The position numbers and the translations under genes are program-made. The notes under the pieces were generated by a model that was given only the letters and a program-made list of their open reading frames with translations, did no database searches and was not told where the DNA came from. A stretch of DNA of 64,000 nt, taken from Euryodendron excelsum (lineage: Eukaryota > Streptophyta > Magnoliopsida > Ericales > Pentaphylacaceae). The first letter of the stretch is position 1. The number at the start of each line of letters is the position of its first letter. The stretch spans positions 17,663,001-17,727,000 of the forward strand of contig CM065394.1 in NCBI GenBank assembly GCA_033060915.1, given 5' to 3'. Of the stretch, positions 32,942 to 45,780 are shown in pieces.

Positions 32942-35900
32942 TGTCGCGCCCAGATTTTTTGCACTCGAGGAATACTCACACAAGTGGGAAAAATGTTATA
33001 CTCTCTCGTTAGAACTCACCCTCCTAGAAAAATGAGTGCGACTAGGTTTGAATTGAAAATTGATTTGAATAAAGGGCTTTTGAAAAAGATTTGGAGTCGC
33101 CACCTAACTTGATTAAGGTGAGTTAGGACACCTAAACACTAAGCATAATCCGAAAACTACACTTAGGGTTTTTGGAAAACGATTTTAAAAATACCTCCTC
33201 AAGAGAGAGTTTTTAGGAAAACAGGTTGTTTGGCAACCTTTGAAAAACATTTAGCCCTTTTTTGAAAAATAACTCCTTTTGGTCTTTGAAATTAGTGATT
33301 TAGGTTCGGAGGTTGGTTACGTGTAAGGAAGACGCACTAAGCCATTACCCTACCCCGCTCTTTAGGTACCTACATGTCAATCTACCCTAGATTCACCTAT
33401 GAGAGTTTTTAACTAACTAATGTTCAATCCTATCCACTTTAAAAATGAATGTTTGAAAAGAAACTAACATGATGCATGATATGCAAGTGCACGAAAAGAG
33501 ATTTGGAAATAGATTTGAAAAGAGTTTGATTTAATTTGAAAAGAAAGAGTTAGAAGCTTAAATTTGAAGATTGAAATTGAATTTGGAAATTGAAATTGAA
33601 GATTGAAAATAGGAATAGATCATAGAATTGGAAACTTGAAGAAAATTGTAGGATTGGAGATTGGAAAGAAATTGTAGAAATAAAATTTTGAAAAATGCTA
33701 TGGAATTGGAAATTTGAAAAATGTGGAGACCGCACCCATGAGGGTTGCCTATGTATCTTTTTGGAGGAATCAGGTCAGTCATAGTTTGGACAAGAGTCCA
33801 ATTGAAAATAGAAGAGTTGATTTGAAGAAGGAGATTGAATTGGAAATTGGATTTGATTTGAAATTAGAAGAGGAGATCGAAAATTAAAATTGAGAAGATT
33901 GGACTTGCTTTGGAAAGATGGAGGTTTAAGAAACCTAGACTTAGGAAAAATGAGGTTTAGGAAAGGCTTGAGAGTCAGAAAGATTTGACTCGAACGTTGG
34001 ACTTGGAAGATTTGGAAAGATTAGATTTTAGGAAATGTTCGAAAAAGTTCAAATTAGGAAAGTGTCATTTTAGGAAAGTTTCATTTTTGAAAAGTTTCGA
34101 ATTAGGAAAGTTTCACTTTAGGAAAGTTTTGGATTAAGAAAGTTTCAACTTAGGAAACTTTCGAATTTGGAATGTTTTGAAATATGAAAGTTTTGAAAAT
34201 TGGAAAGTTTCGTTTTAAAAAAGGTTTTGAAATAGGAAAGTGTGGAATTTAGAAATGTTTTGAATTAGGGAAGTTTTAAATTTGGAAAGTTTCGAAAACA
34301 AGGAAGTGTTGAAAATAAGAAAGTTTTGAGTTTAGAAAGTTTTGGATTTGAAAAGATTTGAAGCTTTAGGAAAGTTTAGAATTTAGAAAGTTTTAGATTT
34401 AGAAAGTCTTAACTTAAGAAAGTTTTGAATTTAGAAAGCTTTAGAATTTTAGAAAGATTTGACATTTAGAAAGTTTAAGATTTTGAAAGTTTTAGAGTTT
34501 TTAGAAAATCTTGAGATTAGGAAAGGTTTGAATTTAGAAAAGGTTTGAAAAATTAGATTTGGAAAAGGGATAGGATTAGGAAAGGATTGAATTAGGAAAG
34601 ATGTGGAAGTAGAGTTTTAAAAATTTAGGAAAGATTTTTATGTTCAAGTTTTTAAACTTAAGATTTAGAAAGTGGAGTATTAGAAAGGATTTGAATTAGG
34701 AAAGATTTAGATTAGGAAGGGATGGGATTTTGTTCCCAAAAACGGAGGATTGGATCTAGTTTCCTAAACAGGAAATTGGATTTGGTTTCTAAAGAGAAGA
34801 TGGGATTGATAAGGATTTGGAAAGGGGAAATTTCTAGAAACCCTAGGTTTGGAAAACTATAGTTTTGACGTAGAAAGGAGGTTTTGGAAATATGTATAAT
34901 TTTGATGTAGAAAACAAGAAGTTTTGGAAACTTAGGTTTTAAGGCAAGTTTGAAAACTATGTTTTTGGAAAGAAAATTGGGGTTTCCTAATTGTGAGTTC
35001 TAGGGCTTAACTTGGGCTCTAAGGAAAGAGTTTTTGGAAAGTGCATTTTTGAAAACGAAAGTTTTTTGTATAGAATCCTAGGGAGGAGTTTTTAGAAAGT
35101 GAACTCGAAGAGAGAGTTTTTGGAAAGTGTGTTTTTGGAAACGAAGATTTTGGAAGGAAAATCCTAAAGGGGAGTTTCTAGAAGGAAAATTTTGAAAAGC
35201 GAGTTTTTGAAAAGATTTTTGGAGAGAGTTTTTCTAGGAAAGAGACCTAGGGAACATTTTTGAAAAGTGGACTTTGAAAAGAGCGTTTTGCAAAGGAGTT
35301 GAAAAAGGAAAGTTTTGAAAGGAGTTTTTAGAAAACAATTTTGGAAAGAAGAGTTTTTGGAAAGCATGTTGGAAAAGAGATTTTTTTAGGAAGAGATTTG
35401 AAAAGAGAGTTTTTTGGAAAGTATGAAAACGTCTCACTTTCCTAAAGCGATTCTAGCCATAAGAGGGCTAGAACCACTTTAAGAAAGTGGTTTTGAAAAC
35501 AACAAGGGTTGAAAATATGAACCATGTTGGTCAATTTGAAAGTGACACTTTCCTAAAGCAATCCTAGCCATGGAAAGGCTAGAATCACCCTAGGATTGTG
35601 ATTTTGAAAACATGTTTTGCAAAAGGAGACTTTGATGCAATTTTGAAAACAAGTTTGAAAACGATTTTTGGAAGATGCAAGATCATGATATGCACAATGT
35701 AATTTTGGGGTCGTGAACATACAAGGTTAAGGCTTTACCACATAATCAAGGGGGTCAGACCCACGTGGTCTCCGATTAGCCTAAAGGAAAGCCCCCGACA
35801 CGGTGACCCTCCGATAGGCTAATCCTACACATGGAGCGAGAGTCTCCTTGTTTCAAGCATGCAAAGAAAGGGGGGGAAAGAGATGGGGGATTAAAATAGA

Positions 35901-36284
35901 AGATAACCCAAGTGGGTTAGGAGAGAGAAGAGAGAGGGGGGAGTGCGAAAATTTAAAGAGAAAGCCTACAGTATGTCTTGTTTATTTTGTGCGCCTTGCT
36001 TGTCTTCGGTCTTCGGTCTTCGTCTTGATCATTGTCTTCAATCTTCAAGAGTTGTCTTCAAGCTTTAGATTGCAACTCTTCAAGTCTTCAAAGAAGGGTT
36101 GAAGGCTGGTGTATGAGTGTATGAGGGTGTATAGGAATGTATATGAGGCTAGGGTTAGTGTAGGGTGGCTAGGGTTTGGAAAACCTAGGGAGCTAGGGTT
36201 TAGGGAGTGCACGAGCTTTGTATATTGAATTATATGATTTCTAGACTGAGTTTGCAGACCTCTTTCACGTTGGAAGAGGCTCTG

Positions 36285-36330
36285 TATTTATAGAGGTTAG
36301 ACAACACTGGCGCCTGTTGGAGTGGCGCCA
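36285..36330 (-). promoter_or_regulatory. LTR promoter of the solo copy
   Basis: TATAAATA on the minus strand (36292-36285) with one remaining GGCGC dyad at about 36309-36330. The other dyads seen in sister LTRs are missing. Confidence 0.7.
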
Positions 36331-36559
36331 GCCATTTAGGAAATGTTTAAGGTCGGCAAGTAACGTATCTTTGACTAGATTTGGCCGCCTGTACTAGTGA
36401 CTACCATGTAATTTTTAGCTTAGCTTCACTAGGAGTGATTCCGAAAAGTTTGGGAAGGAGTTTGGAAGACCAGGAATGACCAGGAAAGCCGAAAAAGAGT
36501 AGGAACACTTAAAATAGTGTCCTGGAGGTTTTTGACTTGAAAAATGAAGACAAGATGTG

Positions 36560-37080
36560 ACGAAAGGGTTGACCAGGCCTTTAGAGGCAAAACGGTCAAT
36601 CGGATCGGGAAGCTGCCGGGATAGACTCAGACTGTCCCGGAAGAAAACTCGAGATTTAGAAACATTATTCAAAATGTTCTCAAAGGTTGCCGGTTTAATA
36701 CCCAGAGCTGGTGTGGTCGGAAAAGGTGACCGGCCCATTAGGGGCAAAAACAGTCATTTCGCATTGGGTTTGCCAGAACTGACTCAAAATGATCCGGAAA
36801 GGTAAAGGGAGGTTGAGAACACTATAAAAAGTAGTCTCAAGAGGTTATCGGTTTGATACCCAGAGCCAATGTGGTCGGAAAAGGAGACCGGCCCACCAGG
36901 GGCAAAACGGTCATTTTGCATCGGGTTTGCCGGAACTGACTTGGAATGATTTGGAAAGGTAGAGGAAGGTTGAGAATACTATAAGAAATAATCTCAAAAG
37001 GTTACCGGTTTGATACCCAGAGCCAGTGTGGTTCCCGGGGCGTTTGGATGCCTAGGGGCAAAATGGTTAATTGGATCGGA
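36560..37080 (-). repeat. Three 157-bp tandem units
   Basis: Unit cores begin near 36685, 36843 and 37000. Confidence 0.85.
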
Positions 37081-37279
37081 AAGTCTCAGAAAAGGCCTAA
37101 TGGGCAGTTTGGTCATTTTTTTATCGAAGTGGGCTAGCAGGCACTGGCGTTGACTTGGGTTTTGAGTGTTTCTTCCGCTCTGACGGCGGTCTCGTGACAC
37201 AGGGGTTTGTTGGCAATTCCCTATATCGACCTATTTGCGAGTATTTCCGCTACTCGAACGGTTGTGATGTTTGCGAGTA

Positions 37280-37910
37280 TTTTCGCTACTCAGACCGTCT
37301 CGAGGAATAAACTGTTTCAAGAGAGGGATTGGAAAGGGGTCTTATCGTCTCTGAAAAGACATGCCTGATTTGGGACCGTCTCGAAGAATAAACTGTCTCG
37401 AGAGAGGGATTGGAAAGGGGTCTTATCATCTCCGAAAAGACGTCCCTAATTTGGGACCGTCTTGAGGAATAAACTGTCTCGAGAGAGGGATTGGAAATGG
37501 GACTTATCGTCTTCAAAAAGACGTGCTTGTTTTGGAATCGTCTCGAGGAATAAACTATCTCGAGAGAGGGATTGGAAAGGTCACTTATCGTCTTCGAAAA
37601 GACGTGCCTGATTTGGAACCGTCTCGAGGAATAAACTGTCTCGAGAGAGGGATTGGAAAGGGGACTTATCGCCTTCGAAAAGACGTGCCTGATTTGGAAT
37701 CGTCTTGAGGAATAAACTGTCTCGAGAGAGGGATTGGAAAGGAAATTTATCGTCTCCAAAAAGACATGCCTGATTTGGAACCGTCTCGAGGAATAAACTA
37801 TCTCGAGAGAGGGATTGGAAAGGGGACTTACCGTCTTCGGAAAGACGTGCCTGATTTGGAACCGTCTCGAGAAATAAACTGTCTCGAGAGAGAGATTGGA
37901 AAGAATAATG
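37280..37910 (-). repeat. 81-bp units, about eight copies
   Basis: Units contain GTCTCGAGGAATAAACTGTC and GTCTTCGAAAAGACG, a diverged form of the array at 9118-12868. Open frames in it are repeat artefacts. Confidence 0.88.
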
Positions 37911-38087
37911 TCCCCAAGGGAATTTTGGTCATTTTGCCTCTATTTGGGCCTGGTGGGCTAGCGAGGCACTGGACAAACGGGATTTGGACTTAGAAAATCG
38001 GTTTCAATTGGAATATGCCCACAATGACTTGAAAATAAGTTTGGACAGAGTGTAGACTGCCGAGCAGTCAAAAATGGGGTGATTACA

Positions 38088-38092
38088 TGCAT
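38088..38092. repeat. Target site duplication TGCAT (right)
   Basis: Exact copy of 32937-32941. Confidence 0.93.
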
Positions 38093-38642
38093 CATACATC
38101 ATTCATCCAAAAAGTAATGACAAAACCCATTTTTTCAAGTTCTAAAGTGGATATTAAGTGGACAATGGTAATCGGTTATTCGAGCGAGTGAACAAAAGGG
38201 TGTTTAGACATGTAGGTACCGAAAGGGTAGGGTAGGGTAGGGTGTTGATTTTAGGATATCTTCCTTACATGTAACCAACCCCTGGACCAGAGATTTTTGT
38301 TTTCAAAAGACCAAAATGGAGTTATTTTCCAAAAGGGCTTAAATCTTTCTGAAGGTTGCCAAATAACCTATTTTCTTAAAACCCTCTGTTGATGGAATTT
38401 TCTAAATTTTTTCAAAAACCATAAGTTTAATCTTCGGATTAACACTTAGTTTTAGGTGTCCTAACTCACCTTAATCAAGTTAGGTGGCGACTCCTAGTTT
38501 TCTAAAAAGCCCTTAACCAAACCAATTTTCAATTCAAACCTAGTCGCATTTGTCCTTCTAGGAGGATGAGTTCTAGTGACAGAGTTTCGTGCTTTTTTTT
38601 CCAAGCCGAAAGGACTTTCGACCCAAAAATTGGGGCGTGACT
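38093..38642 (+). mobile_element. Family B 3' LTR of F, terminal part
   Basis: Continuation of the LTR after the solo insertion; it matches 19500-20039. It contains GGGTAGGGTAGGGTAGGG-type G-runs at about 38226-38245, the TAGGTGGCGACTCC PBS-like site (38485-38494), and ends GGGGCGTGAC near 38642, where the terminal A appears mutated to T. Confidence 0.8.
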
Positions 38643-39718
38643 ATGGTACTTTCTGTTGATATTCAAAAGTAGCCTTTTAGGACCACGCGATCGGGGCCTT
38701 CGGGAAGCAATCTCTCCGATCGGACCATACTGATGGAAAGTGTTCTAGAAATACTTTTGAAAATTCTCTAATTTACGCATTTCTTAAGTCATTTGACGGT
38801 GCGTTATCATCAGGGATTTGGAGAAAAAGACAACCTTGGTGGAGCATCTGTGAGGGGCCGTTTTTTAGTCGTGCGATCGGGACTTATAGAAGCTATCTAT
38901 CCAATAGAGCCATATCAATGGAAAGACTTATGGTCAAGCTTTTCGAAATTTCCTAATTTACATATTTCTCAAGTTGTTTGACGGTGCGTTATAACTCGGG
39001 AATCGAGAGGAAAAGACAAACCTAGCGAAGATTTTATGAGACGCTCCAAGGGACTTTCATTGAGTTGGAAGTATTTAGAGTCACAGGGATCACCTTGGAT
39101 TGAACATGAGCATATGATAGGATCTATCGGTTTGGTGCCTAGAGCCGGTGTGGTTTAGGGGCATGCTCAAGCCACCAGGGATAAAATGGTCATTTTGACC
39201 AGAATTGGTCGAAAAGGGTCAGGATGGATTGGAGTGACATATTAAGCATGCCGGATTGTTCGGGGATGGTCCTAGAAGGTGTATTTACTGTCTGAAGGGA
39301 TTTGTATGGTTGGGGTTCTGAAGGCAAAACGGTTATTTTGACCGGAGTTGATCGGAACGGGACTGGAATTGGTCGAGAGGGCGCATTGAGTGCGCCTAAT
39401 TATCTAAGGACATTTTGAATGGGTGGACTTATCATCTTGAGGGATTTTGAACTTTCTTAAAGACATGCCTAGAGTGGGGGCCCACAAGGGTGATTAGGCC
39501 TCGATTGGGCCCAACGGGCTTGGGAGGCAATTGGTAGACTGGATTGGATTTAAATTGAATGGACTTACCACCTTAAGGAAGATGCGTCGGATTGAATCAG
39601 TTGACTTCATTAGACAGAGGTTTGAAGGTTGGTTTGGGCTTAGATATTCATGTGGGGTTTTAAAAGAGAATTCAGTCAGGCCAAAGATTGTCGAGTAGGC
39701 AAAAATAGGGTGCTTACA
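38643..39718 (-). mobile_element. Family B 3' LTR of D, 5' part
   Basis: On the minus strand it starts TGTAAGCACCC at 39718 and matches the first 1.1-1.4 kb of the LTR starting at 29979. It stops exactly where F's LTR ends (38642), so the rest should lie left of F, outside the window. Confidence 0.8.
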
Positions 39719-39745
39719 ACTGCCCTTTTTTTTTTTTTTTGGTCT
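39719..39745 (-). promoter_or_regulatory. Polypurine tract of D
   Basis: On the minus strand a run of about 20 A followed by GGGC directly precedes the LTR start at 39718. Confidence 0.7.
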
Positions 39746-39929
39746 TTGCTTGTCAAAGGTGGAAAATGAAAAAGGAAGGATCCCATGTGGATTGCGAGGG
39801 AATCAGAGGGACCAGAATAGAAGTATTTTGAAATATGGGATTCAAGTTTTAAAGTTTTAAGGTCAAAAAGTGTTTTGGTCGTAGGAGAAAAGTTAAAACC
39901 AAATCTGCTTTTAGCAAAGAAAGTACAGA

Positions 39930-40660
39930 AACCCAATTTACTTTTTTGGAGAAAGCTTGAAAATCGAATCTGTATTTTTAGAGGAGGCTTGAAAACCTAA
40001 TATTATTTTTTTTGAGGAAGCTCAAAAACATAATTTGCTTTTTATGAGGGAGCTCGAAAACCCAATCTGCTCTTTTGGAAGAAGCTCTAAAACCCAATCT
40101 GCTTTTTTGGAGGAAGCTCAAAAACCCAATATGCTTTTTCGGAGGAAGCTCTGAAACCTAATCTGCTTTTTTTGGAGAAAACTCTGAAACCCAATCTACT
40201 TTTGACAGAGAAAGCTTGGAAATCTAATATGCTTTTTTGGAGGAAGCTTGGAAACCCAATCTGCTTTTGACGAAAAAAAGCTCAGAAACCCAATCTGCTT
40301 TTTCAAAGGAAGCTCTAAAGCCCAATCTGCCTAATCTGCTTTTTAAGAGGAAGCTTTGAAACTCAATCTGCTTTTTCAGAGAAAGCTTTGAAACCCAATA
40401 TGCTTTTTCAGAGGAAACTCAAAAATACAATCTACTTTTTTGGGGGAAGCTCAAAAACCCAATTTACTTTTTCGGAGAAAATTCTAAAACCCAATCTACT
40501 TTTGATGGAGAAAGCTTGGAAACCCAATTTGCTTTTTCAGAGGAAGCTTTGAAACCCAATCTACTTTTTCAAAGGAAGCTGAGAAATTCAATCTGCTTTT
40601 TCGGAGGAAGCTTTGAAACCCATAGTTGCTTTTTTGGAGGAAGCTCAAAAACCCAAATCT
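39930..40660 (-). repeat. About 32-bp tandem array, roughly 22 copies
   Basis: Plus-strand reading shows AACCCAATCTGCTTTT, GGAGGAAGCTC units; cores at 40061, 40093 and 40125 give a period of 32. It occupies the place where F has its 50-bp array, but the unit is different. Confidence 0.82.
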
Positions 40661-43420
40661 TTGCTGATAGGAAGGATTTGCTTGTAGTTCTGTTGTCTTG
40701 AATGTTGGAGAAGATGACATTTACTGCTTCTTGGATTGAGATCTCTAGAGAGTAATGTTCCTTTGGTGTGCTGATTGCTAACGTTTGCCTTTGACTATCA
40801 TGGCATAATTCTGGTTAATGTGCTTCCTTGATGTTGAATGTCTTGAGCTTGGTTTGGGAGGGGGTGAGGTCTCCTTTTGAAATGTTTGAGGTATCTCGAA
40901 GGTTAGACGTCTTTAGGTCGATTTTCCTTGAATGGATCAACTAGTTTGAAATTGAATGAGAGGTGTAGGGTGGGTCGTTGCCCAAGTTTTTATGATTTCA
41001 AAAGATTGAGTCAGGCTAACATTAATTGGGGTGGTCGAAGGTGGGTCGTTGCCTTATTCTCTGTGGTTTTGAAAAAGGTTAGTTTAGGTTGTTCATGGTC
41101 GATTGGGAGATCGAGGTGGGATGTTGCCCCATTATTTGTTTCTTGTTGTTTATGGATGGCACTCTGGGCTTTTTGGGACACGTGTCATTTCTTTTCTCTT
41201 TTGTTTTTTTTTTCTCTTTTTCATGTCCCATTTGGCATGGGAGCTTCTTCTAGTTAACCTTCTTCATGTGAGCCAGGCCTATAAGGACTTTGACATGGAT
41301 GCGGATCCTGCTTCTTGCTGTACTTCTATTGTTGGAGGGTTTTTCCTTGTTGTCACCTAGAAGCTTGTCAGTACATCTTGTTAGATGTATCGTTTGGCAT
41401 ATGCCGCGCGAGTTCACCGAAAGAATATATATGTAAGTTTATATACAATTTAGAATGAATGCACGTCATACTCTTGGATGATTTGATGAATGCATAAACA
41501 AATATGGTTTGTACAGGAATTGAAATGAATGCATCTCATACTTTTTGATGAATGCATGAACAGAATTGAACTACACAGAAATTAAATGGATGTACAGGTT
41601 ATACATCTCATGAATGCACAAGTCTTGCATGAATACAGGTTATTTATGAAGAATTCTCTAGGATTGCCCTAGGCCCTGTATTCTTAGGATTCTACTTCCC
41701 TTCTAGGATCCTGCCGCTTTAGTTTTGTCCCATTCTTATTAGGGTGTGATAGCATGTGCAGCATTCTTAGGGAATCTTGACATTTTGGGTTGCCAACTGC
41801 TATCTTATGCCTACTTTCTACGGGGTTGTTTGGAAATTTTCTGTCCTCACTTGGTTTTCTCTCTCAAATCTTTATATTCCACTATGGCTTGAGCGACAAC
41901 TTGCCTACCCTTTACAGAGCGATCAACAGCTTGGCTCTCAATCCAAGAAGACTTCTTTTAGGACTGTAATATAGGTCGAGTTACGAGTTGTAAGAAATAA
42001 AGAGATATTTAGGCTTAAAGATTTTCTTTTAGTGGGTTGTTTAAACCAAAACCATCTAAGCATACCTTGGAGCATGAGGTTGCCCCTGCATTCCTTCCCC
42101 TATTCTTTTTTTTTTTTTTTTGGTTTAAAATACTTGTCTTAGTATTTTTCAATCTTATTTGGACTAAGTAATTTTCTTTGATCAGAGAGGACTTTGATGT
42201 AGACCGTAGCATAGGCTAGGTTAAGGGGTTTATGAACAAAGGGATATAAAAGCTCAAACATTATCACTTGTGGGGTTCCGAAAAACCCATGATCACCTTT
42301 GGCAATTTAACTTCTATTTTCTTCTCCCTTCTTACCCCCCTCCCTTTTTTTTTTTTTTGGTTCTTTTGGACTTTTCTCTCTCTTTTGGTTAGAACTCTTC
42401 ATAGAAACTTGTTCCTATATCGACTTTTAGAGGTATCGACTTTTTCATTCTTATATTAGGATGCCATTATCTTCTCTTGAAAGCCACCACTAACGCGTTT
42501 CTCTTTTCTCTTTTTTTTTTTCACTTGTATTTCAAGACTTTTCTCTGCGCTGAAAAACTTGCTGCTACGCTTGTTCTTAAAGATGTCGCTAATGTCATAT
42601 CCTCTTGGAAATCACCATCTTCATTGCGCACTAATTAGTTCTCATTTATGGTTTTTGCTTAAACCCAGTGTAGGCGGTGATCATCAGGTCGGTTATATTT
42701 TTTTTTCAAAGGATATGACCGGCTCAAGTGGGCTTTGTAAGGGGATGTCTCCAACTATATGGTAGTAGAATCGATGACCTCTCTTCATTTTAGATTAAAT
42801 TTCTTAGTCCATAAAGTTTTTTTCTTATAAAATTTAGATAATATTCCTAAATAAATCCCTATACCTTCTATCGAATCAACTAGCATGCGCTTACTCCAAT
42901 ATGGGGGATGGTTCTTGGTTTGGAAATATTTGAATGGAAATTACTTACAGCTCTAGTAGTCCGAGCAAAGAGAAGTGTTTATTTCTTTTGGAAGGATTGA
43001 ACGATGGCTTCTATTCATTTTGAGAACTCGGTTATGCATCTCTTAGCTAGGATATCATTCAAGTGTCACTCTTCAATAAGCTCAGTATTTCTTTGCTGAG
43101 TTTTCCTCACTTTCATTCTCCATCTTTCTCTTAAAGGTTTTAACCTTCGTTGAATGGGTTGCCCATGCTATCACATCCTTTAAGCCGAGTCATTACAGAT
43201 TGGGAAAGAATCCCTAAAAGCAATCATTATCCACAAGAGTATGAGTCAAAGGGAATGAACTAGAGTTCTTCATTTTCATTTCATTTTTTTTTTTACATGG
43301 CACGGCCTTAATTGAAAGCATAAGCATAAGACAAGAATAAGGACAGGAAAAGTAGAAGATATGAAGGAAAGTGGATGAATCCAGAAAACATCCCTTTTTC
43401 TTTTTAAATTGATAAGCCCC
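40661..43420 (-). other. Noncoding block of D
   Basis: Corresponds to the post-gag block of F and to 59800-62200 of E in reverse (for example GGTTGCCCATGCTATCAC near 43158, and the GTTGCCCCATTATTTG stretch near 41123 shared with E). Several T-runs. No aORF found between it and the 3' array. Confidence 0.6.
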
Positions 43421-44471
43421 TTAGACAGGCTTCAGGATTATTCCAACCTTCTCCATGCTCCACTTGCCAGGTGACTCGATGGGTCGCGCGATGCTGATCG
43501 AGTTGTCATCTGCGACATTCAAGGCATCAGTGGTGATGGTGTAGTGGTGGACCACTTTTTTCTTTCCTTTTTTGCTTCAGATGCTATGCCTTGGCTATCC
43601 CCTAGGACTTGCAACTTCTTAATGTTATCCTTTCCTTTGCCGGGATTGTCTGGATCAACTTCATCTCCCATGATAAAATTGATGGTGTGGTCCGGTAATG
43701 GGTAGGGAGCGATAGGAGTTGGGTTGGCTTCTTGTGTGCCAATAACTTTTGAGTAAATTAAGTCATAAATTTTATGCCTCAAAGAGAAGCATTCCTTAGT
43801 ATCATGACCTTGGCCATCTGAATGATATTCGCAATTTGCTGCTGAGTTGAAGTTGGGTGGTAAGGGATTGGGCAGAGACCGAGAGGGTATAGGCTTCAAG
43901 TGTCTTGCTGCTAGGAGGCCATAATAAGCTGTGGTTTGTGTGTAAGCAAGTTTAGTAAAAACTCAATTTCTCTAGCTAGATCTCTTAGGCTAGAAGGGTG
44001 TCCTAGATGTTTCTGAAGGCTAGGGATCAGGTTCTGGGGTAATAATGGCTGGGTGATGACTTAGAAATCGAGGAGGTTTTGAATTTTACGTTTTAAAGTG
44101 GGACAATTTTCTGTGTCATGGTCGGGTGAGTTGGAATGGTATTCATATAATAGATTAGGATTATATGATTCAATGGTTCGGTTGAAGATAGGCATGGGAG
44201 GTACTGGAACAAGATGATTGGCTTGGCATAGCCGTTGGTGGCCTATAGGGTGTAATCCTGATCTTTTCCATTGGTCCTGGAGAGCCTCTTCCTGCTTATC
44301 GAGAGTTATACCTGCATGGGATAGGAGCAAAGAGACCATTGTTTCTATTTTGGTCATCCTATTCCCAAGTCCTCTTATTTCTTCCAGTAACTGAGTCTGG
44401 CCTTGCTTAAGGGCCGAGCTTGGTGGCATATTGAATGGTTCCATGGAAGCTATATGTTTTGAAATGAACAA
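43421..44471 (-). pseudogene. gag: gag remnants of D
   Basis: Two pieces in different frames. The upstream piece, 44471-44061, starts MFISKHIASMEPFNM and has a coiled-coil-like segment (EEIRGLGNRMTKIETMVSL). It ends with a knuckle-like YEYHSNSPDHDTENCPTLKR in which the first Cys is Tyr. The downstream piece, about 43965-43421, resembles F's gag C-terminus and holds an intact CEYHSDGQGHDTKECFSLRH, then IARPIESPGKWSMEKVG before the stop at 43423-43421. The gag core domain seen in F was not found. Possessing two knuckle-like motifs in one remnant is unusual. Confidence 0.72.
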
Positions 44472-44536
44472 CTACTTTTTCTGGGATGGCGAACTATACG
44501 GGGAATTTTTTTGCAAGCGTGGGCTTTGCCCCATTC

Positions 44537-44541
44537 TTTTC
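44537..44541. repeat. Target site duplication TTTTC (left)
   Basis: TTTTC before the solo LTR, repeated exactly at 49273-49277. Confidence 0.9.
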
Positions 44542-44743
44542 TATAAGTACCCCATTTTTGACCGCTTGACAGTCTACACTCCGTCCAGACTTGTGTTCAA
44601 GTCATTGTGGGCATATTCCAATCGAAACCAACTTTCTAAGTCCAAATCCTGTCTGTCCATAGCTTCGCGGGCCAACAAGCCCAAATAGAGGCAAAATGAC
44701 CAAAATGCTCACAGGAGCATTGTCTTTTCCAAATTCCAACCCC

Positions 44744-45105
44744 TCTCTCGAGACAGTTGATTCCTCGAGACGGTAAATCTATTGTAATCAGGCATGTCTT
44801 TTCGAAGACGGTAAGTCCCCTTTCCAATCCCTCTCTCAAGACAGTTTATTCCACGAGAAGGTTCCAAATTAGGCACGTCTTTTCAAAGACGGTAAGTCCC
44901 CTTTCCAATCCATCTCTCGAGACAGTTTATTCCACGAGACGGTCCCAAATCAGGCATGTCTTTTCAGAGACAATAAGACTCCTTTCCAATACCTCTCTCG
45001 AGACAGTTTATTCCTCGAGACTGTCCCAAATCAAGCACGTCTTTTCGAAGACGATAAGACCCCCTTCCAATCCCTCTCTCGAGATAGTTTATTCCTCGAG
45101 ATGGT
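44744..45105 (+). repeat. 81-bp units, 4-5 copies
   Basis: Units with CTCTCGAGACAGTTTATTCC and CGTCTTTTCGAAGACGG, diverged from the large array. Confidence 0.85.
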
Positions 45106-45309
45106 CCGAGTAGCGAAAACACTCGTAAACATCACAACCGTTCGAGTAGTGGAAGTACTCGTAAACAGGTCGATATTGTGAATTGCCAACAAATCCCTAT
45201 GTCACGATGACCGCCGTCAGAATGGTGGAAACACTCAAAACCCAGGTCAACACCAGTACCTGCTAGCCCACTTCGGTTCAAAATGATCGTTTTGCCCCTA
45301 GTGGACCAG

Positions 45310-45780
45310 TCTCCTTTTCCGACCACACCGGCTCTGGGCATCAAATCGGTAACCTTCTGAGATTACTTCTTATAGTATTCTCAACCTTCCTCTACCTTTC
45401 CGAATCATTCCGAGTCAGTTCTGGCAAACCCGGTGCAAAATGACCGTTTTGCCCCTGGTGGGCCAGTCTCCTTTTCCGACCACACCGGCTCTGGGCATCA
45501 AATTGGTAACCTTCTGAGATTACTTATTATAGTATTCTCAACCTTTCTCTACCTTTCTGGATCATTCTGAGTCAATTCCGGCAAACCTAGTGCAAAATGA
45601 CCGTTTTACCCCTGGTGGGCTGGTCTCCTTTTCCAACCACACCGGCTCGGGGTATCAAACCCACAACATTTGGGAACATTCTAAATAATCTTTCCAAATC
45701 TCGAGTCTTCTTCTGGGACAGTCCGAGTCTGTCCCGGCAGCTTCCCAATCCGATTGACCGTTTTGCCCCTAAAGGCCCGG
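45310..45780 (+). repeat. Three 157-bp tandem units
   Basis: Cores near 45326, 45483 and 45640. Confidence 0.85.

Larger units (their letters stand above)
32942..38087 (-). mobile_element. Solo family A LTR, 5.1 kb, inside F's 3' LTR
   Basis: Read on the minus strand it starts TGTAATCACCCC at 38087 and ends GGGCGCGACA at 32942. It is flanked by TGCAT on both sides with family B LTR on each side, and no internal element sequence is present. It therefore arose by recombination between two LTRs of an inserted family A element. The PBS-like TGGCGACTCC (complement of 33093-33102) is intact. Confidence 0.94.
17585..38642 (+). mobile_element. Element F: family B, gag and aORF only, no pol
   Basis: Plus-strand element with a partial 5' LTR (17585-20039), PBS, leader, gag, noncoding block, antisense aORF, aORF promoter, polypurine tract and 3' LTR (29979-32941 plus 38093-38642). 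Protease, reverse transcriptase, RNase H and integrase are absent; the noncoding block starts right after the gag frame. The 3' LTR is split by a solo family A LTR. D's LTR resumes at 38643, so F inserted into D. Confidence 0.83.

Noticed and set aside
40928..41360. Two overlapping 85-109 codon frames
   Set aside because: They lie in the noncoding block of minus-strand element D, on the opposite strand, with low-complexity hydrophobic translation.
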